A DNA stretch of 9,197 bases from Methanobrevibacter sp. (GTDB lineage: Archaea; Methanobacteriota; Methanobacteria; Methanobacteriales; Methanobacteriaceae). The notes beneath the pieces are model-generated. The model saw only the letters and a program-made list of their open reading frames with translations. It had not been told where the DNA came from and did no database searches. Position numbers and translations under genes: made by a program. Shown here in pieces: positions 1-7,635 of this stretch (the first letter of the stretch is position 1; each line of letters begins with the position of its first letter). The stretch lies in assembly GCA_017652345.1 (NCBI GenBank), contig JAGCBE010000232.1:1-9197 (forward strand), read 5' to 3'.

Positions 1-253
1 AATATGAGTCTATTTTTATATTGAAGCAAATTGTTAATTTTTTATTTAAGGAAATTTTTTTTACTTATTTATTTTCTCATACTTTTTAATGTTTATCTAA
101 ACAAAATTGAATGTTTTTTAATTTTTTGTAATTTTTTATCGATATAAACTTAATTTCTCATTGAAAAATTGTTAATTCTCCATATATAAATGTTTTTATT
201 TCATTTTAATAGCAAAGTCTTTTTATATGAATGATAAATAATTATAATTAATG
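1..253. other. AT-rich upstream region without a gene
   Basis: No open frame of note was found on either strand and no end of an upstream gene is recognisable. The stretch is very AT-rich and holds several TATA-like strings: TATAAAC near 142-148, ATATATAAATG near 182-192 and TTTTTATATG near 211-220. The ten-base string ATTGTTAATT occurs at 30-39 and again at 168-177, each time preceded by a TTGAA-like sequence, and may be a protein-binding site (see findings). Alternative fdhC promoters could lie here. Confidence 0.5.
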
Positions 254-258
254 CTCTC

Positions 259-290
259 TTTATATAAGGTTTAATATAAACCTCGAGAGT
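259..290 (+). promoter_or_regulatory. Probable fdhC promoter with overlapping palindrome
   Basis: TTTATATAA at 259-267 fits an archaeal TATA box. Starting about 25 bases downstream, transcription would begin near 286-292 and give a leader of roughly 45 bases before the ATG at 334. The inverted repeat AGGTTT-AATAT-AAACCT (267-283) begins at the last base of the TATA box and runs toward the expected start site, with CTCTC at 254-258 and GAGAG at 285-289 outside it. A protein bound there would block the polymerase, so it is a repressor-type operator candidate. The TATA assignment is reasonable; the operator role is inference. Confidence 0.5.
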
Positions 291-320
291 ATTGATTATT
301 ATATGGGATAATTTAAAAAA

Positions 321-329
321 GAGGTTGAG
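321..329 (+). promoter_or_regulatory. Ribosome binding site fixing the fdhC start
   Basis: GAGGTTGAG ends four bases before the ATG at 334, and its GAGGT core matches the CACCTC anti-Shine-Dalgarno of archaeal 16S rRNA. It lies inside the extended frame that opens at a TTG at 292, so the ATG at 334 is preferred over that TTG. Confidence 0.75.
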
Positions 330-333
330 ATAT

Positions 334-1155
334 ATGAGTTTTAAAAGTCCTGCAGATACTGCAAAAGCAGTTGCAGCTGCAGCTACCGCAAAAGGTGAAA
401 TGCCTATAATTAAACTTGCTATTTTAGGTTTCTTAGCAGGTGCTTACATTGCATTCGGTGGATTACTTGCAGAAGTAGCAAACACTGGTGCAGTAGCTGG
501 TGGTGTACCAATAGGTATTTCTAAATTGATCTTCGGGGGCGTGTTCCCTGTAGGTTTAATTATGGTTGTCATTTGTGGATCCGAATTATTCACTGGTGAC
601 GTAATGTTTATGACTATGGGTCTTTTAGATGGTAAAACTGATATTATGGGATTACTCAAAAATTGGGTTGGATCTTGGGTATTCAACTTAATCGGTGGTC
701 TCTTTGTTGCTTACGTACTTGCTTACGCAACTGGTATTATGGTACCTGAAGCATTCGCTGGCGGTGCAATTACCATTGCTAACACCAAAGCTTTAGGTGG
801 AGCTACCTTCATGGCAGCTGGAAAATCAACTGCTTCTTTAACTTGGGTACAATGTTTCCTTAGAGGTATTGGTTGTAACTGGTTAGTATGTTTAGCAGTA
901 TACTTAGCTAATGCAGCAGAAGATGTTGTAGGTAAATTCTTCGGTATTTGGTTCCCAATCATGGCGTTTGTATGTATTGGATTTGAGCACAGTGTCGCAA
1001 ACATGTTCTTCATCCCATTAGGTATCTTCTTAGGTGCTGAAGTAACCTGGGCACAATTCTTCATCAACAACTTAATACCTGTAACCTTAGGTAACATCGT
1101 TGGTGCTGCAGTATTTGTAGCATGTGCATACTGGTTCGTATACTTACGTGACTAA
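334..1155 (+). CDS. fdhC: Formate transporter FdhC (FNT family)
   Basis: A 273-residue integral membrane protein of the formate/nitrite transporter family; these are pentameric channels that move formate across the cytoplasmic membrane. Hydrophobic stretches fit the usual six membrane spans (about 25-47, 66-90, 107-131, 170-193, 202-233, 243-270). Family landmarks are visible: GSELFTGD at residues 82-89, [10 protein letters not shown] at 177-186, and [10 protein letters not shown] at 216-225, whose His219 corresponds to the conserved channel histidine of FocA. Length is normal for the family. The start is the ATG at 334 with its GAGGT ribosome site; a TTG start at 292 would add 14 residues. 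It sits upstream of fdhAB, as fdhC does in other methanogens, but separated by an unusually long 580-bp gap with its own promoter signals, so it may be transcribed separately. C-ending codons are frequent, suggesting high expression. Confidence 0.95.
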   Translation: MSFKSPADTAKAVAAAATAKGEMPIIKLAILGFLAGAYIAFGGLLAEVANTGAVAGGVPIGISKLIFGGVFPVGLIMVVICGSELFTGDVMFMTMGLLDGKTDIMGLLKNWVGSWVFNLIGGLFVAYVLAYATGIMVPEAFAGGAITIANTKALGGATFMAAGKSTASLTWVQCFLRGIGCNWLVCLAVYLANAAEDVVGKFFGIWFPIMAFVCIGFEHSVANMFFIPLGIFLGAEVTWAQFFINNLIPVTLGNIVGAAVFVACAYWFVYLRD

Positions 1156-1176
1156 ATGTACAAAATCAGTTTGGAT

Positions 1177-1424
1177 CTAATATTCTATTAGTCAAACACA
1201 AAGGATTTTTACAAATCCCTAAATTTGTATTTACTTATTGAAAATTTGAAAGAAACCTATTTATTCAAATTCAATAAGTATCTACTAATTTATTTAGATT
1301 TTTAGAAATTTTTCTTAAAAATTTCATTGAATGAAAATCATGCTTATTAGGAATTTCTAATTCCAAAAAATTTTTAGAGACTTATCTGTTTCTAAATCAC
1401 ATTAGGGCTTTTTTCAAGTCCTAA
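1177..1424. repeat. Cluster of six short hairpins after fdhC
   Basis: Six inverted repeats follow each other in about 250 bases. They are 1177-1191 (CTAATA-TTC-TATTAG); 1203-1218 (GGATTT-TTAC-AAATCC); 1232-1280 (nine plus eight paired bases, a two-base AA bulge at 1241-1242, loop 1251-1263); 1305-1325 (GAAATTTTT-CTT-AAAAATTTC); 1350-1364 (GGAATT-TCT-AATTCC); and 1402-1424 (TTAGGGCTT-TTTTC-AAGTCCTAA, with one G-T wobble). The first ones could end fdhC transcription, though none has a clean T-run directly after it. The rest could be a structured RNA, processing sites or decayed repeats. No open frame of note crosses this stretch. Confidence 0.6.
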
Positions 1425-1439
1425 ATATCACATTTCATG

Positions 1440-1459
1440 ATAATATAATATTATATTAT
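1440..1459. repeat. Perfect 20-bp AT palindrome
   Basis: ATAATATAATATTATATTAT reads the same on both strands. It lies between the hairpin cluster and the repeat array before fdhA. Composed only of A and T, it could be a protein site, or a chance product of a very AT-rich gap. Confidence 0.4.
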
Positions 1460-1501
1460 TTATGTACTTCGAATATTATTGTCAATTCTTTTATTGGATT
1501 A

Positions 1502-1645
1502 TAACAATAGACACAATTCACAATACTCGACACAATTCACAATAATCCAGAAAGATTTAATAAATTATTATTTTAACAATAGACACAATTCACAATACTC
1601 GACACAATTCACAATATCTAAGAAGTTTTAATAAATATATTATTA
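1502..1645 (+). repeat. 72-bp tandem duplication with four GACACAATTCACAATA copies
   Basis: The 43 bases at 1502-1544 recur exactly at 1574-1616, an offset of 72. Each unit holds two copies of the 16-mer GACACAATTCACAATA 19 bases apart, at 1510-1525, 1529-1544, 1582-1597 and 1601-1616. Within each 16-mer CACAAT occurs twice, 7 bases apart, so eight CACAAT sites exist in all. The AT-rich remainder of each unit is similar but not identical, and both contain a TTTAATAAAT string resembling a TATA box. The array lies directly upstream of the fdhA promoter, so it is probably a cluster of binding sites for a transcription factor, possibly with a duplicated promoter. The repeat is directly visible; the role is inference. 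Confidence 0.8.
1628..1643 (+). promoter_or_regulatory. Probable fdhAB promoter (TATA box)
   Basis: TAATAAATATATTATT is the TATA-like element nearest to fdhA after the repeat array. A start site about 25 bases downstream would fall near 1660-1670, leaving a leader of about 70 bases. A similar string at about 1555-1566 in the first repeat unit could act as a second promoter. The exact box is uncertain because the surroundings are so AT-rich. Confidence 0.4.
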
Positions 1646-1735
1646 TTAAAAATTTCATTGTTAGTCAATAATTGAATTTGCCAATATGTGAACAAAACAA
1701 AAATAAAACCTTGATTTTATTATGGAGATTATAAA

Positions 1736-3787
1736 ATGGTTGAGATAAAATATGTACCATCTATTTGTCCTTACTGTGGTACCGGTTGTGGTATTAACTT
1801 TGTAGTCAAAGATGGAAAAATCATTGGTGTCGAACCATGGAAAAGACACCCTGTTAATGAAGGAAAAGTATGTCCAAAAGGTAACTTTGGATGGCAATTC
1901 ATTAACCACCCAGACAGATTAACTACTCCGTTAATCAAAGAAAATGGTGAATTCAGAGAAGCTTCCTGGGATGAAGCTTTAGACTTAGTAGCTAGCACCC
2001 TTAAAAAATATGCTGACACTGACCCTAACAAATTAGGTTTCTACGCATGTGCTAGATCTCCTAACGAAAACATTTACATAACCCAGAAATTAGCAAGAGC
2101 TGGATGTGGTACTCAAAACGTAGACCACTGTGCACGTATCTGTCACGGTCCTACTGTAGCTGGTCTTGCAACCACCTTCGGTTCAGGTGCATCCACTAAC
2201 GGTTATGACAGTATTGAAGAAGCTGATTTCATCTTCTGTATTGGTTCTAACAACATGGAAGCACACCCATTATTCGGTCGTAAAATTATCAGAGCTATTA
2301 AAAACGGTGCAAAATTAGTAGTAGCAGACCCAAGATACACTCCTACTGCAAAATTAGCTCACGAATACATGCAATTCAAAACCGGTACTGACGTAGCTTT
2401 AATGAACGGTATGATTAAAATCATCATTGAAAACGACTTGCAAGATGATGAGTTCATTGCTAACAGAACCAAAGGTTACGAAGAAATGAAAGAAGTTGCA
2501 CTCAAATACGACCTTGAAAGAGTAGCTGATATTACTGAAGCTGACCCTGAACAAATTAAACGTGTAGCTATCGAATATGCAAAAGCAGAAAACGCAGCTA
2601 TTGTATACTCCTTAGGTATTACCGAACACTCTCACGGTGCAGACAACGTAATGTCCACTGCTAACTTAGCAATGTTAACCGGTAACTTAGGTAAAATCGG
2701 TGGAGGAGTAAACCCATTAAGAGGACAAAACAACGTACAAGGTGCTTGTGATATGGGTGCATTACCTTCTGACTATGTTGGTTACCAAAAAGTTGCAAAC
2801 CCTGAAATTACCAAAAAATTCTCAGAAGCTTACCAAATGGACTTACCAACCACTCCTGGTTTAACCTTAGTCGAAATGATGAACGCTGCTCACTCTGGTG
2901 ACTTAAAAGTATTATACATCCACGGGGAAGACCCTGTACTCTCCGATGCAGATATTAAGCACACCAAAGAAGCAATTGCAAACTTAGAAATGTTAATCGT
3001 TCAAGAATTGTTCATGACCGATACCGCTGCTGAAGCAGATGTAGTATTACCTGCAGCAGGTTGGGGTGAACAAGAAGGTACCTTCACTTCTGGTGAAAGA
3101 AGAGTTCAATGGTTACGTAAAGCTCAAGAACCACCTAAAGGTACTATGCTTGACTGGAAGATAATGGAAGAAATTGCTGTAAGAATGGGCAGACCAAGAG
3201 AATTATTCCACTACGAAAATGCTGCTGAAATTTGGGAAGAAATCAGAGAACTCGCTCCTTCCTACTACGGTATTACCCACGAAAGATTACTCAAACCTGA
3301 AGGTGTACACTGGCCATGTCTCGACCCAGAAGATCCTTGTGAACCTTTAATGCACAAAGACAAATTCGCTCACCCAGATGGTTTAGGAGTATTCCAAGCA
3401 TTAGAACACAGAGGTCCTGTCGAAGTTGTTGATGATAAATATCCATTACTCTTAACTACTACCCGTATCTTGTTCCACTATCACGCTGCAATGACCAGAA
3501 GATGTGAAACCTTAGATAAGGAAGTACCTACTGGATTCATCGAAATCAACACTGAAGATGCAGCAGAAAGAGGAATTCTTAACAATGAAATAGTAAAAGC
3601 ATACTCTAGAAGAGGAGAAATTGAAATTCCTGCTCGTGTAACTGACGACATTAAGAAAGGTATTGTAAACATTCCTATGCACTTTACCGAATGTGCAGCT
3701 AACATGTTAACCAACTCCGATTCTTTCGACCCTAAATGTAAAATGGTTGAATTAAAAGCTTGTGCTATTCAAGTAGAAAAATTATAA
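1736..3787 (+). CDS. fdhA: Formate dehydrogenase alpha subunit FdhA (catalytic)
   Basis: The 683-residue molybdopterin-dependent catalytic subunit, which oxidises formate to CO2 in the cytoplasm and passes electrons to FdhB. The N-terminal [4Fe-4S] site is Cys11, Cys14, Cys18 and Cys46 (CPYCGTGC ... KVCPKG). The active-site segment HCARICHGP at 131-139 places Cys136 (codon TGT, 2141-2143) and His137 where bacterial FdhF has selenocysteine and histidine, so this is a cysteine enzyme. Family blocks follow, such as [32 protein letters not shown] and the C-terminal dinucleotide-binding domain from about residue 560. Length matches other methanogen FdhA proteins. GGAGA at 1724-1728 serves the ATG at 1736. 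It is followed after 22 bp by fdhB with its own ribosome site, so the two form an operon. C-ending codons are frequent, as expected for high expression. Whether Mo or W is bound cannot be read from the sequence. Confidence 0.97.
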   Translation: MVEIKYVPSICPYCGTGCGINFVVKDGKIIGVEPWKRHPVNEGKVCPKGNFGWQFINHPDRLTTPLIKENGEFREASWDEALDLVASTLKKYADTDPNKLGFYACARSPNENIYITQKLARAGCGTQNVDHCARICHGPTVAGLATTFGSGASTNGYDSIEEADFIFCIGSNNMEAHPLFGRKIIRAIKNGAKLVVADPRYTPTAKLAHEYMQFKTGTDVALMNGMIKIIIENDLQDDEFIANRTKGYEEMKEVALKYDLERVADITEADPEQIKRVAIEYAKAENAAIVYSLGITEHSHGADNVMSTANLAMLTGNLGKIGGGVNPLRGQNNVQGACDMGALPSDYVGYQKVANPEITKKFSEAYQMDLPTTPGLTLVEMMNAAHSGDLKVLYIHGEDPVLSDADIKHTKEAIANLEMLIVQELFMTDTAAEADVVLPAAGWGEQEGTFTSGERRVQWLRKAQEPPKGTMLDWKIMEEIAVRMGRPRELFHYENAAEIWEEIRELAPSYYGITHERLLKPEGVHWPCLDPEDPCEPLMHKDKFAHPDGLGVFQALEHRGPVEVVDDKYPLLLTTTRILFHYHAAMTRRCETLDKEVPTGFIEINTEDAAERGILNNEIVKAYSRRGEIEIPARVTDDIKKGIVNIPMHFTECAANMLTNSDSFDPKCKMVELKACAIQVEKL

Positions 3788-3809
3788 GGTGAATAAGGAG
3801 TAGATTAAT

Positions 3810-5054
3810 ATGGCTATAAATGTAAATGATTTATTTTACGCATACTCTGCTAATGATGAAATTAAAGACAAAGGGGAATACGGTGGAGCAGTAACTACCA
3901 TCATGAAATACTTACTCGAAGAAGGTATTGTTGATGCTGTTGTTGCTGTAGAAGAAGCAGCTGACTTATACGATGCTAAACCTATTCTCATCACTGACCC
4001 AGCAGATGTTATCAAATCTGCAGGATCCCTTCACTGTGGTACATTAAACTTAGCAAAATTCGTATCCAAATACTTAGACGGTGCAAGAGATATGAAAATT
4101 GCAGTTACCTGTAAACCATGTGACGCAATGACATTAAAAGAGTTAATGAGAAAACGAAAAGTTATCGAAGAAAACGTTATCATGATTGGTGTAAACTGTG
4201 GAGGTACCATGCCACCTGTACCAACCATGAAAATGATTAGAGATGTTTACGAATTAGACCCAGCTGACGTCATCAAAGAAGAAATTGCTAAAGGTAAACT
4301 CATCATGGAAACTGCTGATGGTGAAAAAGCTATTTCCATTGACGCTCTTGAAAAAGACGGAATGGGTAGAAGAGAAAACTGTCAAAGATGTACCATGAAC
4401 ATCCCTACCAACGCTGATTTGGCTTTAGGTAACTGGGGAGTTATTGGTGACTTAGCAGGAAAAGCAACCTTTGTAGAAATTTGCTCTGAGAAAGGTGCAG
4501 ACATCTTCAAGAAAGTAGTTGATGCTGGAGTAATCGTAGCTCAAGAACCACTTGAAAAAGGTGTAGAAATCCGTGCTAACATCGACAACATCATGGTAAA
4601 TCAAGCTATGAAACAAAGAGAAATCGACTTTGCTGGAACCTCCGGTGACATCTTAGAAGTATTTGCAGAATACAAAGAAGAATTCTCCAAATGTATGAAA
4701 TGTTACGGTTGCCGTGAAGCATGTCCTCTCTGTTTCTGTGAAGACTGCTGTCTCGAAGCTGAAGGTCCTGAATGGGTACCTGGTGGATACACTCCTGCAG
4801 CTCCATTCTTCCACTTAACTCGTATGGTGCACATGGTAGACGCATGTACCAACTGTGGTCAATGTAGTGAAGTATGTCCTTGTGAAATTCCAGTATCCAA
4901 AGTATGGGCTACTGTAAACCAAAAAGTCAGAGACATCTTCGGTTACTACAGTGGTGTAGACAACGAAGAACCATTACCATTCACTGAATTCGGAGAAAAA
5001 TCCTACAAAGGATACTCTACTTTGTTATTAGAAGATTTATGGAAATTAATCTAA
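3810..5054 (+). CDS. fdhB: Formate dehydrogenase beta subunit FdhB (F420-reducing)
   Basis: The 414-residue partner of FdhA, of the FrhB/FdhB family that uses FAD and Fe-S clusters to reduce coenzyme F420. The N-terminal FrhB-type region runs to about residue 280 and holds Cys101 and Cys104 (CKPC) and Cys191 and Cys194 (CQRC, then [11 protein letters not shown]), typical cluster and flavin-region positions. The C-terminal part has ferredoxin-like cysteines at 295, 298, 301 and 305, extra ones at 308, 310, 313 and 314, and a second set at 346, 349, 352 and 356 followed by Pro357. AAGGAG at 3795-3800 supports the ATG at 3810. It lies 22 bp after fdhA and is followed by a terminator-like hairpin, so it ends the operon. 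The protein delivers formate electrons to F420, and in some methanogens also to the heterodisulfide reductase complex. Confidence 0.96.
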   Translation: MAINVNDLFYAYSANDEIKDKGEYGGAVTTIMKYLLEEGIVDAVVAVEEAADLYDAKPILITDPADVIKSAGSLHCGTLNLAKFVSKYLDGARDMKIAVTCKPCDAMTLKELMRKRKVIEENVIMIGVNCGGTMPPVPTMKMIRDVYELDPADVIKEEIAKGKLIMETADGEKAISIDALEKDGMGRRENCQRCTMNIPTNADLALGNWGVIGDLAGKATFVEICSEKGADIFKKVVDAGVIVAQEPLEKGVEIRANIDNIMVNQAMKQREIDFAGTSGDILEVFAEYKEEFSKCMKCYGCREACPLCFCEDCCLEAEGPEWVPGGYTPAAPFFHLTRMVHMVDACTNCGQCSEVCPCEIPVSKVWATVNQKVRDIFGYYSGVDNEEPLPFTEFGEKSYKGYSTLLLEDLWKLI

Positions 5055-5110
5055 GTAGAGAAACTCCAAAACAAAATTTAGTATATGGTATATAGAATAA
5101 ATTTTAGTTG

Positions 5111-5175
5111 TTGTAAAACTTTGTAATGAGCATTTTGCTTATTATATTTGTTTTACAATTTTCTATTTTTATTCT
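5111..5175 (+). terminator. Probable terminator of the fdhAB operon
   Basis: TTGTAAAAC (5111-5119) pairs with GTTTTACAA (5150-5158), and inside it AATGAGC (5125-5131) pairs with GCTTATT (5137-5143) through one G-T wobble around an ATTTT loop. A T-rich run follows (5159-5182). It starts 57 bases after the fdhB stop. This is the best terminator structure in the window. Confidence 0.65.
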
Positions 5176-5186
5176 CCTTTTTAATT

Positions 5187-5254
5187 AAATAATTTTTAAA
5201 ATAGTCACCTCTTATTCACTCATTTCTATGAAAATACTATTTTTTAAATTATTT
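5187..5254. repeat. Imperfect 18-bp inverted repeat
   Basis: The arms at 5187-5204 and 5237-5254 match at 16 of 18 positions (AAATAATTT..AAAATAG against its complement) around a 32-base loop. All AT-rich; possibly an additional transcription end or structured 3' region. Function unknown. Confidence 0.45.
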
Positions 5255-5272
5255 TTTTAAAAACCATTGATT

Positions 5273-5397
5273 TATTTTTAAATTTAATTTATTTATCTAA
5301 ATTTATAGTCTGTTTTTTTGAGGATATTTTGATTTAGGGATAGTTTAATCTATGATTAAGGATATACTTTTATTTAGATAAATTAAATTTAAAAATA
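5273..5397. repeat. Long AT-rich inverted repeat before mobB
   Basis: The arm at 5273-5302 is the complement of 5372-5397 apart from one four-base TTTA insertion, giving 26 paired bases around a 69-base interior. The interior contains short G-rich strings (GAGGATATTTTG, TTTAGGGATAG, TTAAGGATATAC). No open frame and no transposase are present. It could be a small non-coding RNA, a miniature mobile-element remnant or a chance AT structure; I cannot decide between these. Confidence 0.5.
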
Positions 5398-5508
5398 GAT
5401 AACAATTTGAAATTGATAAATTAAATTTAAAGATTTTAAATTTTAAATGAGAATATTGCAATTAAGGATTTTATATCAAAATCAAGCAAACTGTTCAATG
5501 GTGTAAAA
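5398..5508 (+). promoter_or_regulatory. Probable mobB promoter region
   Basis: AT-rich stretch holding TTTTATATC at about 5469-5477, a TATA-like box some 30 bases before the mobB start, which would give a very short leader. Another AT string, TTAAATTTTAAATG at about 5437-5450, is an alternative. GGTG at 5500-5503 is the mobB ribosome site. Position of the true promoter is uncertain. Confidence 0.35.
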
Positions 5509-6216
5509 ATGAGAATTATTTCAATTGTAGGTTTAAAGAATACTGGCAAAACTTCACTTACAAGCAAAGTTATTGAAGAATTAACTAATAGGGATTTTAA
5601 TGTAGCAAGCATTAAACATTCTCATCACAAAATGGAAATGGATCATGAAGGAACAGACACATATAAGCAAATGGAGTCAGGGTCTGATTTTGTTGTAGGG
5701 ATTGGTGGAAGAACCTACTTCAACATTAATGATAGGCTTGATTTGGAACGTATATTATTCTTAATAAAACTTATAGAAAACCCTGATTTTGTAGTTATAG
5801 AAGGATTCAAAGCTTATCCTTATGCAAAAATAGCAACATGTCCTGAAGTGGAAGATGAATATACAATCAAAACAGTAAATTCATTTGAAATAACAGATGA
5901 TGAAATATTGGAATTAGTTGACTTGATAGAAGAAAGGTCCTATGATATTTTGGAAACATTATTTGTTAGTGAATGCGGATATAATGATGCAAGTCTTATA
6001 GGTCAGGCCTTTGCACAAGGAAAAATGGATTACAATCCTGAAACTCAAGCTGAAGTCAACTTGGCTATTGATGGAGTGAATATCGGATTGAATAGATTTG
6101 TCAGCGATTATCTCAAGCAAACCATATTGGGAGTATTGACTCCACTTAAGATCAAGGAATATGGTGTGGAAAACTTCGATGATATTGACATAACAATTAA
6201 AAACAAAAAAGAATAA
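5509..6216 (+). CDS. mobB: MobB-type cofactor protein with extra C-terminal domain
   Basis: A 235-residue P-loop protein resembling MobB, which binds GTP and assists the attachment of a nucleotide to molybdopterin. The Walker A motif is GLKNTGKT at residues 8-15, followed by SIKHSHHKMEMDHEGTDTYK (35-54) and the Walker B-like DFVVIEGFK (93-101), all typical of MobB. Bacterial MobB is about 170-180 residues; this one adds a tail. Residues about 181-232 (AEVNLAIDG...IDITIKN) form a separate domain closely similar to the next small gene. The linker at 145-180 contains a single Cys156. Start: ATG at 5509 with GGTG five bases upstream. It probably supplies cofactor for FdhA and for formylmethanofuran dehydrogenase. 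Fewer C-ending codons than the fdh genes suggest modest expression. Confidence 0.88.
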   Translation: MRIISIVGLKNTGKTSLTSKVIEELTNRDFNVASIKHSHHKMEMDHEGTDTYKQMESGSDFVVGIGGRTYFNINDRLDLERILFLIKLIENPDFVVIEGFKAYPYAKIATCPEVEDEYTIKTVNSFEITDDEILELVDLIEERSYDILETLFVSECGYNDASLIGQAFAQGKMDYNPETQAEVNLAIDGVNIGLNRFVSDYLKQTILGVLTPLKIKEYGVENFDDIDITIKNKKE

Positions 6217-6251
6217 TATAATAGTATTTAAGAAAATTTTATTATATTATT
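6212..6251 (+). terminator. Hairpin overlapping the mobB stop
   Basis: Perfect 12-bp arms AATAATATAATA (6212-6223) and TATTATATTATT (6240-6251) enclose a 16-base loop that ends in TTT. The stop codon TAA (6214-6216) lies in the left arm. No T-run follows directly, so it may partially stop transcription or mark the 3' end of the mobB RNA; read-through to the next gene is possible. Confidence 0.45.
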
Positions 6252-6286
6252 AAATTGTTTATTATAAATTTTATTTAGGTGATTAT

Positions 6287-6472
6287 GTGAGCGATGATCA
6301 AGATTTTGAAAACAAAGTCAAGTTAGTGATTAATGGAAATGATATTGAATTGAATAAATTCACTGATGACATCATCAAGGAAACAATTCTTGGATTATTG
6401 AAAGCTATTAAAACTTCTGAATATGGTGTAGATGAAGTTAAAAATGTAGAAATTTCCATTGATAATGAATAG
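6287..6472 (+). CDS. 61-residue protein, stand-alone copy of MobB tail domain
   Basis: A small acidic protein I cannot name. From residue 9 on it aligns without gaps to the last 52 or so residues of the upstream MobB: by eye 23 of 52 positions are identical, including G-x2-I-x-LN-x-F, the TILG block and EYGV. The pattern (short strands with alternating I/V, a helix around LNKFTDDIIKETILGLLKAI, a final strand VEISI) suggests a compact alpha/beta fold. The start is GTG at 6287, supported by AGGTGAT at 6277-6283; the ATG two bases earlier is out of frame and stops at once. No cysteines or histidines, so it is not a metal protein. Lying between mobB and moaA, it may work in cofactor synthesis, perhaps as a partner of MobB, but this is inference. 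Confidence 0.8.
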   Translation: MSDDQDFENKVKLVINGNDIELNKFTDDIIKETILGLLKAIKTSEYGVDEVKNVEISIDNE

Positions 6473-6541
6473 ATTATTTTAAATTGAGTTTAATATTATA
6501 TTATTTTTTTTAATGAATGAATTTTATTTTGGGGTTTATGG

Positions 6542-7474
6542 ATGAAAGATAAAATACGGGATGATTATGAGAGACCAATTATTTCACTTAGGATCTCCAT
6601 CACCAATCGTTGCAATGTTGACTGCATTTATTGTCACCACGATGGGATGTTGGATTCCTCATCTGAAATGACTCCAGATGAAATTTATGAAATCTGCAGA
6701 ATTGCAAAGAAATTAGGTGTTGAGAAAATACGTTTGTCTGGTGGCGAACCTTTAATTAGGCCAGACATAGTTGAAATTGTGGAGAAGATAAATTCACTTG
6801 ATTTCAAAGACATTTCAATCACTACTAATGGTATAAATTTGGACAAATTTGCCCAACCATTATATGATGCAGGATTGGACAGAGTTAATGTCAGTTTAGA
6901 CACACTTAATGAAGAAACCTATAAAATAATTGTAGGGAAAAACGTTTTAAGCAGGGTCAGGGATGGAATTATTGAATCTTGTGCAGTTGGTCTATATCCA
7001 GTCAAGATAAATATGGTAGTTATGAATGATATTAACCATAATGAGATTATGGACATGTTCGAATTTACAAAAAAACATGGTGTCATACTACAGCTTATTG
7101 AAATCATTGAGTCTGAAAGTTGTGATGACAATGACTTCAACTCCAAGTATCATTACCCACTTGCAGAATTCGAAAAGCACTTGGCTGAAATTGCAGATGA
7201 GATCAAGGTAAGGGAATTCATGCAGGACCGTAAGAAATATTTCATTGATGGCGGTGAGATTGAAGTGGTCCACCCTGTCGACAATACCAATTTCTGCAAG
7301 AATTGCACAAGACTAAGAATCACTCCTGAAGGAAAGATCAAACCTTGTCTTCTTAGAAATGACAATCTTGTAGACTTGGTGGAGTTCATTAGGGAAGGTG
7401 TCTCTGATGATGAACTTGTAGACATATTCCTAAAGGGAATCCATAATAGGGAACCTTATTATAAGGAAGAATAA
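6542..7474 (+). CDS. moaA: Radical SAM MoaA, GTP 3',8-cyclase
   Basis: A 310-residue protein of the MoaA family, which starts molybdopterin synthesis by converting GTP to a cyclic intermediate that MoaC turns into cyclic pyranopterin monophosphate. The radical SAM cluster is Cys24, Cys28 and Cys31 (CNVDCIYC), followed by RLSGGEP at 64-70. The second, C-terminal [4Fe-4S] site that holds GTP is Cys252, Cys255 and Cys269 ([18 protein letters not shown]). The segment [14 protein letters not shown] is diagnostic for MoaA among radical SAM proteins. Bacterial and human enzymes end in Gly-Gly; this one ends NREPYYKEE with no such tail. The ATG at 6542 has only a weak GGGG (6531-6534) upstream; an ATG at 6538 is in another frame with an early stop. 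It sits 69 bp after the small gene, in a cofactor cluster with mobB. Confidence 0.93.
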   Translation: MKDKIRDDYERPIISLRISITNRCNVDCIYCHHDGMLDSSSEMTPDEIYEICRIAKKLGVEKIRLSGGEPLIRPDIVEIVEKINSLDFKDISITTNGINLDKFAQPLYDAGLDRVNVSLDTLNEETYKIIVGKNVLSRVRDGIIESCAVGLYPVKINMVVMNDINHNEIMDMFEFTKKHGVILQLIEIIESESCDDNDFNSKYHYPLAEFEKHLAEIADEIKVREFMQDRKKYFIDGGEIEVVHPVDNTNFCKNCTRLRITPEGKIKPCLLRNDNLVDLVEFIREGVSDDELVDIFLKGIHNREPYYKEE

Positions 7475-7497
7475 TAGTATATTTTTTACTATTTTTT
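7473..7497 (+). terminator. Probable moaA terminator
   Basis: AATAGTA (7473-7479) pairs with TACTATT (7487-7493) across a T-rich loop and is followed at once by a T-run (7492-7498), with more T-runs up to about 7620. The hairpin begins inside the stop codon. T-runs are the usual archaeal termination signal. Confidence 0.6.
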
Positions 7498-7635
7498 TAT
7501 AATTTTTTTAATATTTTTCTCACTATTTTTTCTATTTTTTATATTCATTTTCATTAATTTTTTTATATATTTTTAGTTTGTTTTTTAGTAATTTTTTCCA
7601 TTTTTTCATTAGCTTTTTCCTTCAAAAATCCCTAT

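Noticed and set aside
292..333. TTG start giving FdhC 14 more residues
   Set aside because: The GAGGT ribosome site lies inside this extension just before the ATG at 334, the added residues do not look like part of the family, and the expected transcript start lies close to 292.
444..1097. Reverse-strand open frames within fdhC
   Set aside because: They lie antisense to a well-conserved membrane protein, show no family features and have no plausible start signals. The same holds for the reverse frames inside fdhA, fdhB and moaA.
1502..1616. Possible CRISPR-like array
   Set aside because: The repeated units are 16 bases at steps of 19 and 72, without regular spacers of about 30-40 bases, and no cas gene is near. 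It is better seen as an operator duplication.
1661..1909. Reverse-strand frame of 82 codons across the fdhA start
   Set aside because: Composition is that of AT-rich DNA, it overlaps the certain fdhA start and contains no recognisable domain.
2141..2143. Selenocysteine at the FdhA active site
   Set aside because: The codon is TGT, not TGA, so this is the cysteine form and no recoding is needed.
5273..5397. Insertion sequence or MITE
   Set aside because: There is an inverted repeat but no transposase, and I could see no target-site duplication; reported only as a repeat.
7026..7211. Forward 61-codon frame inside moaA
   Set aside because: It is a shadow in another frame of a clearly conserved radical SAM gene, with no ribosome site.
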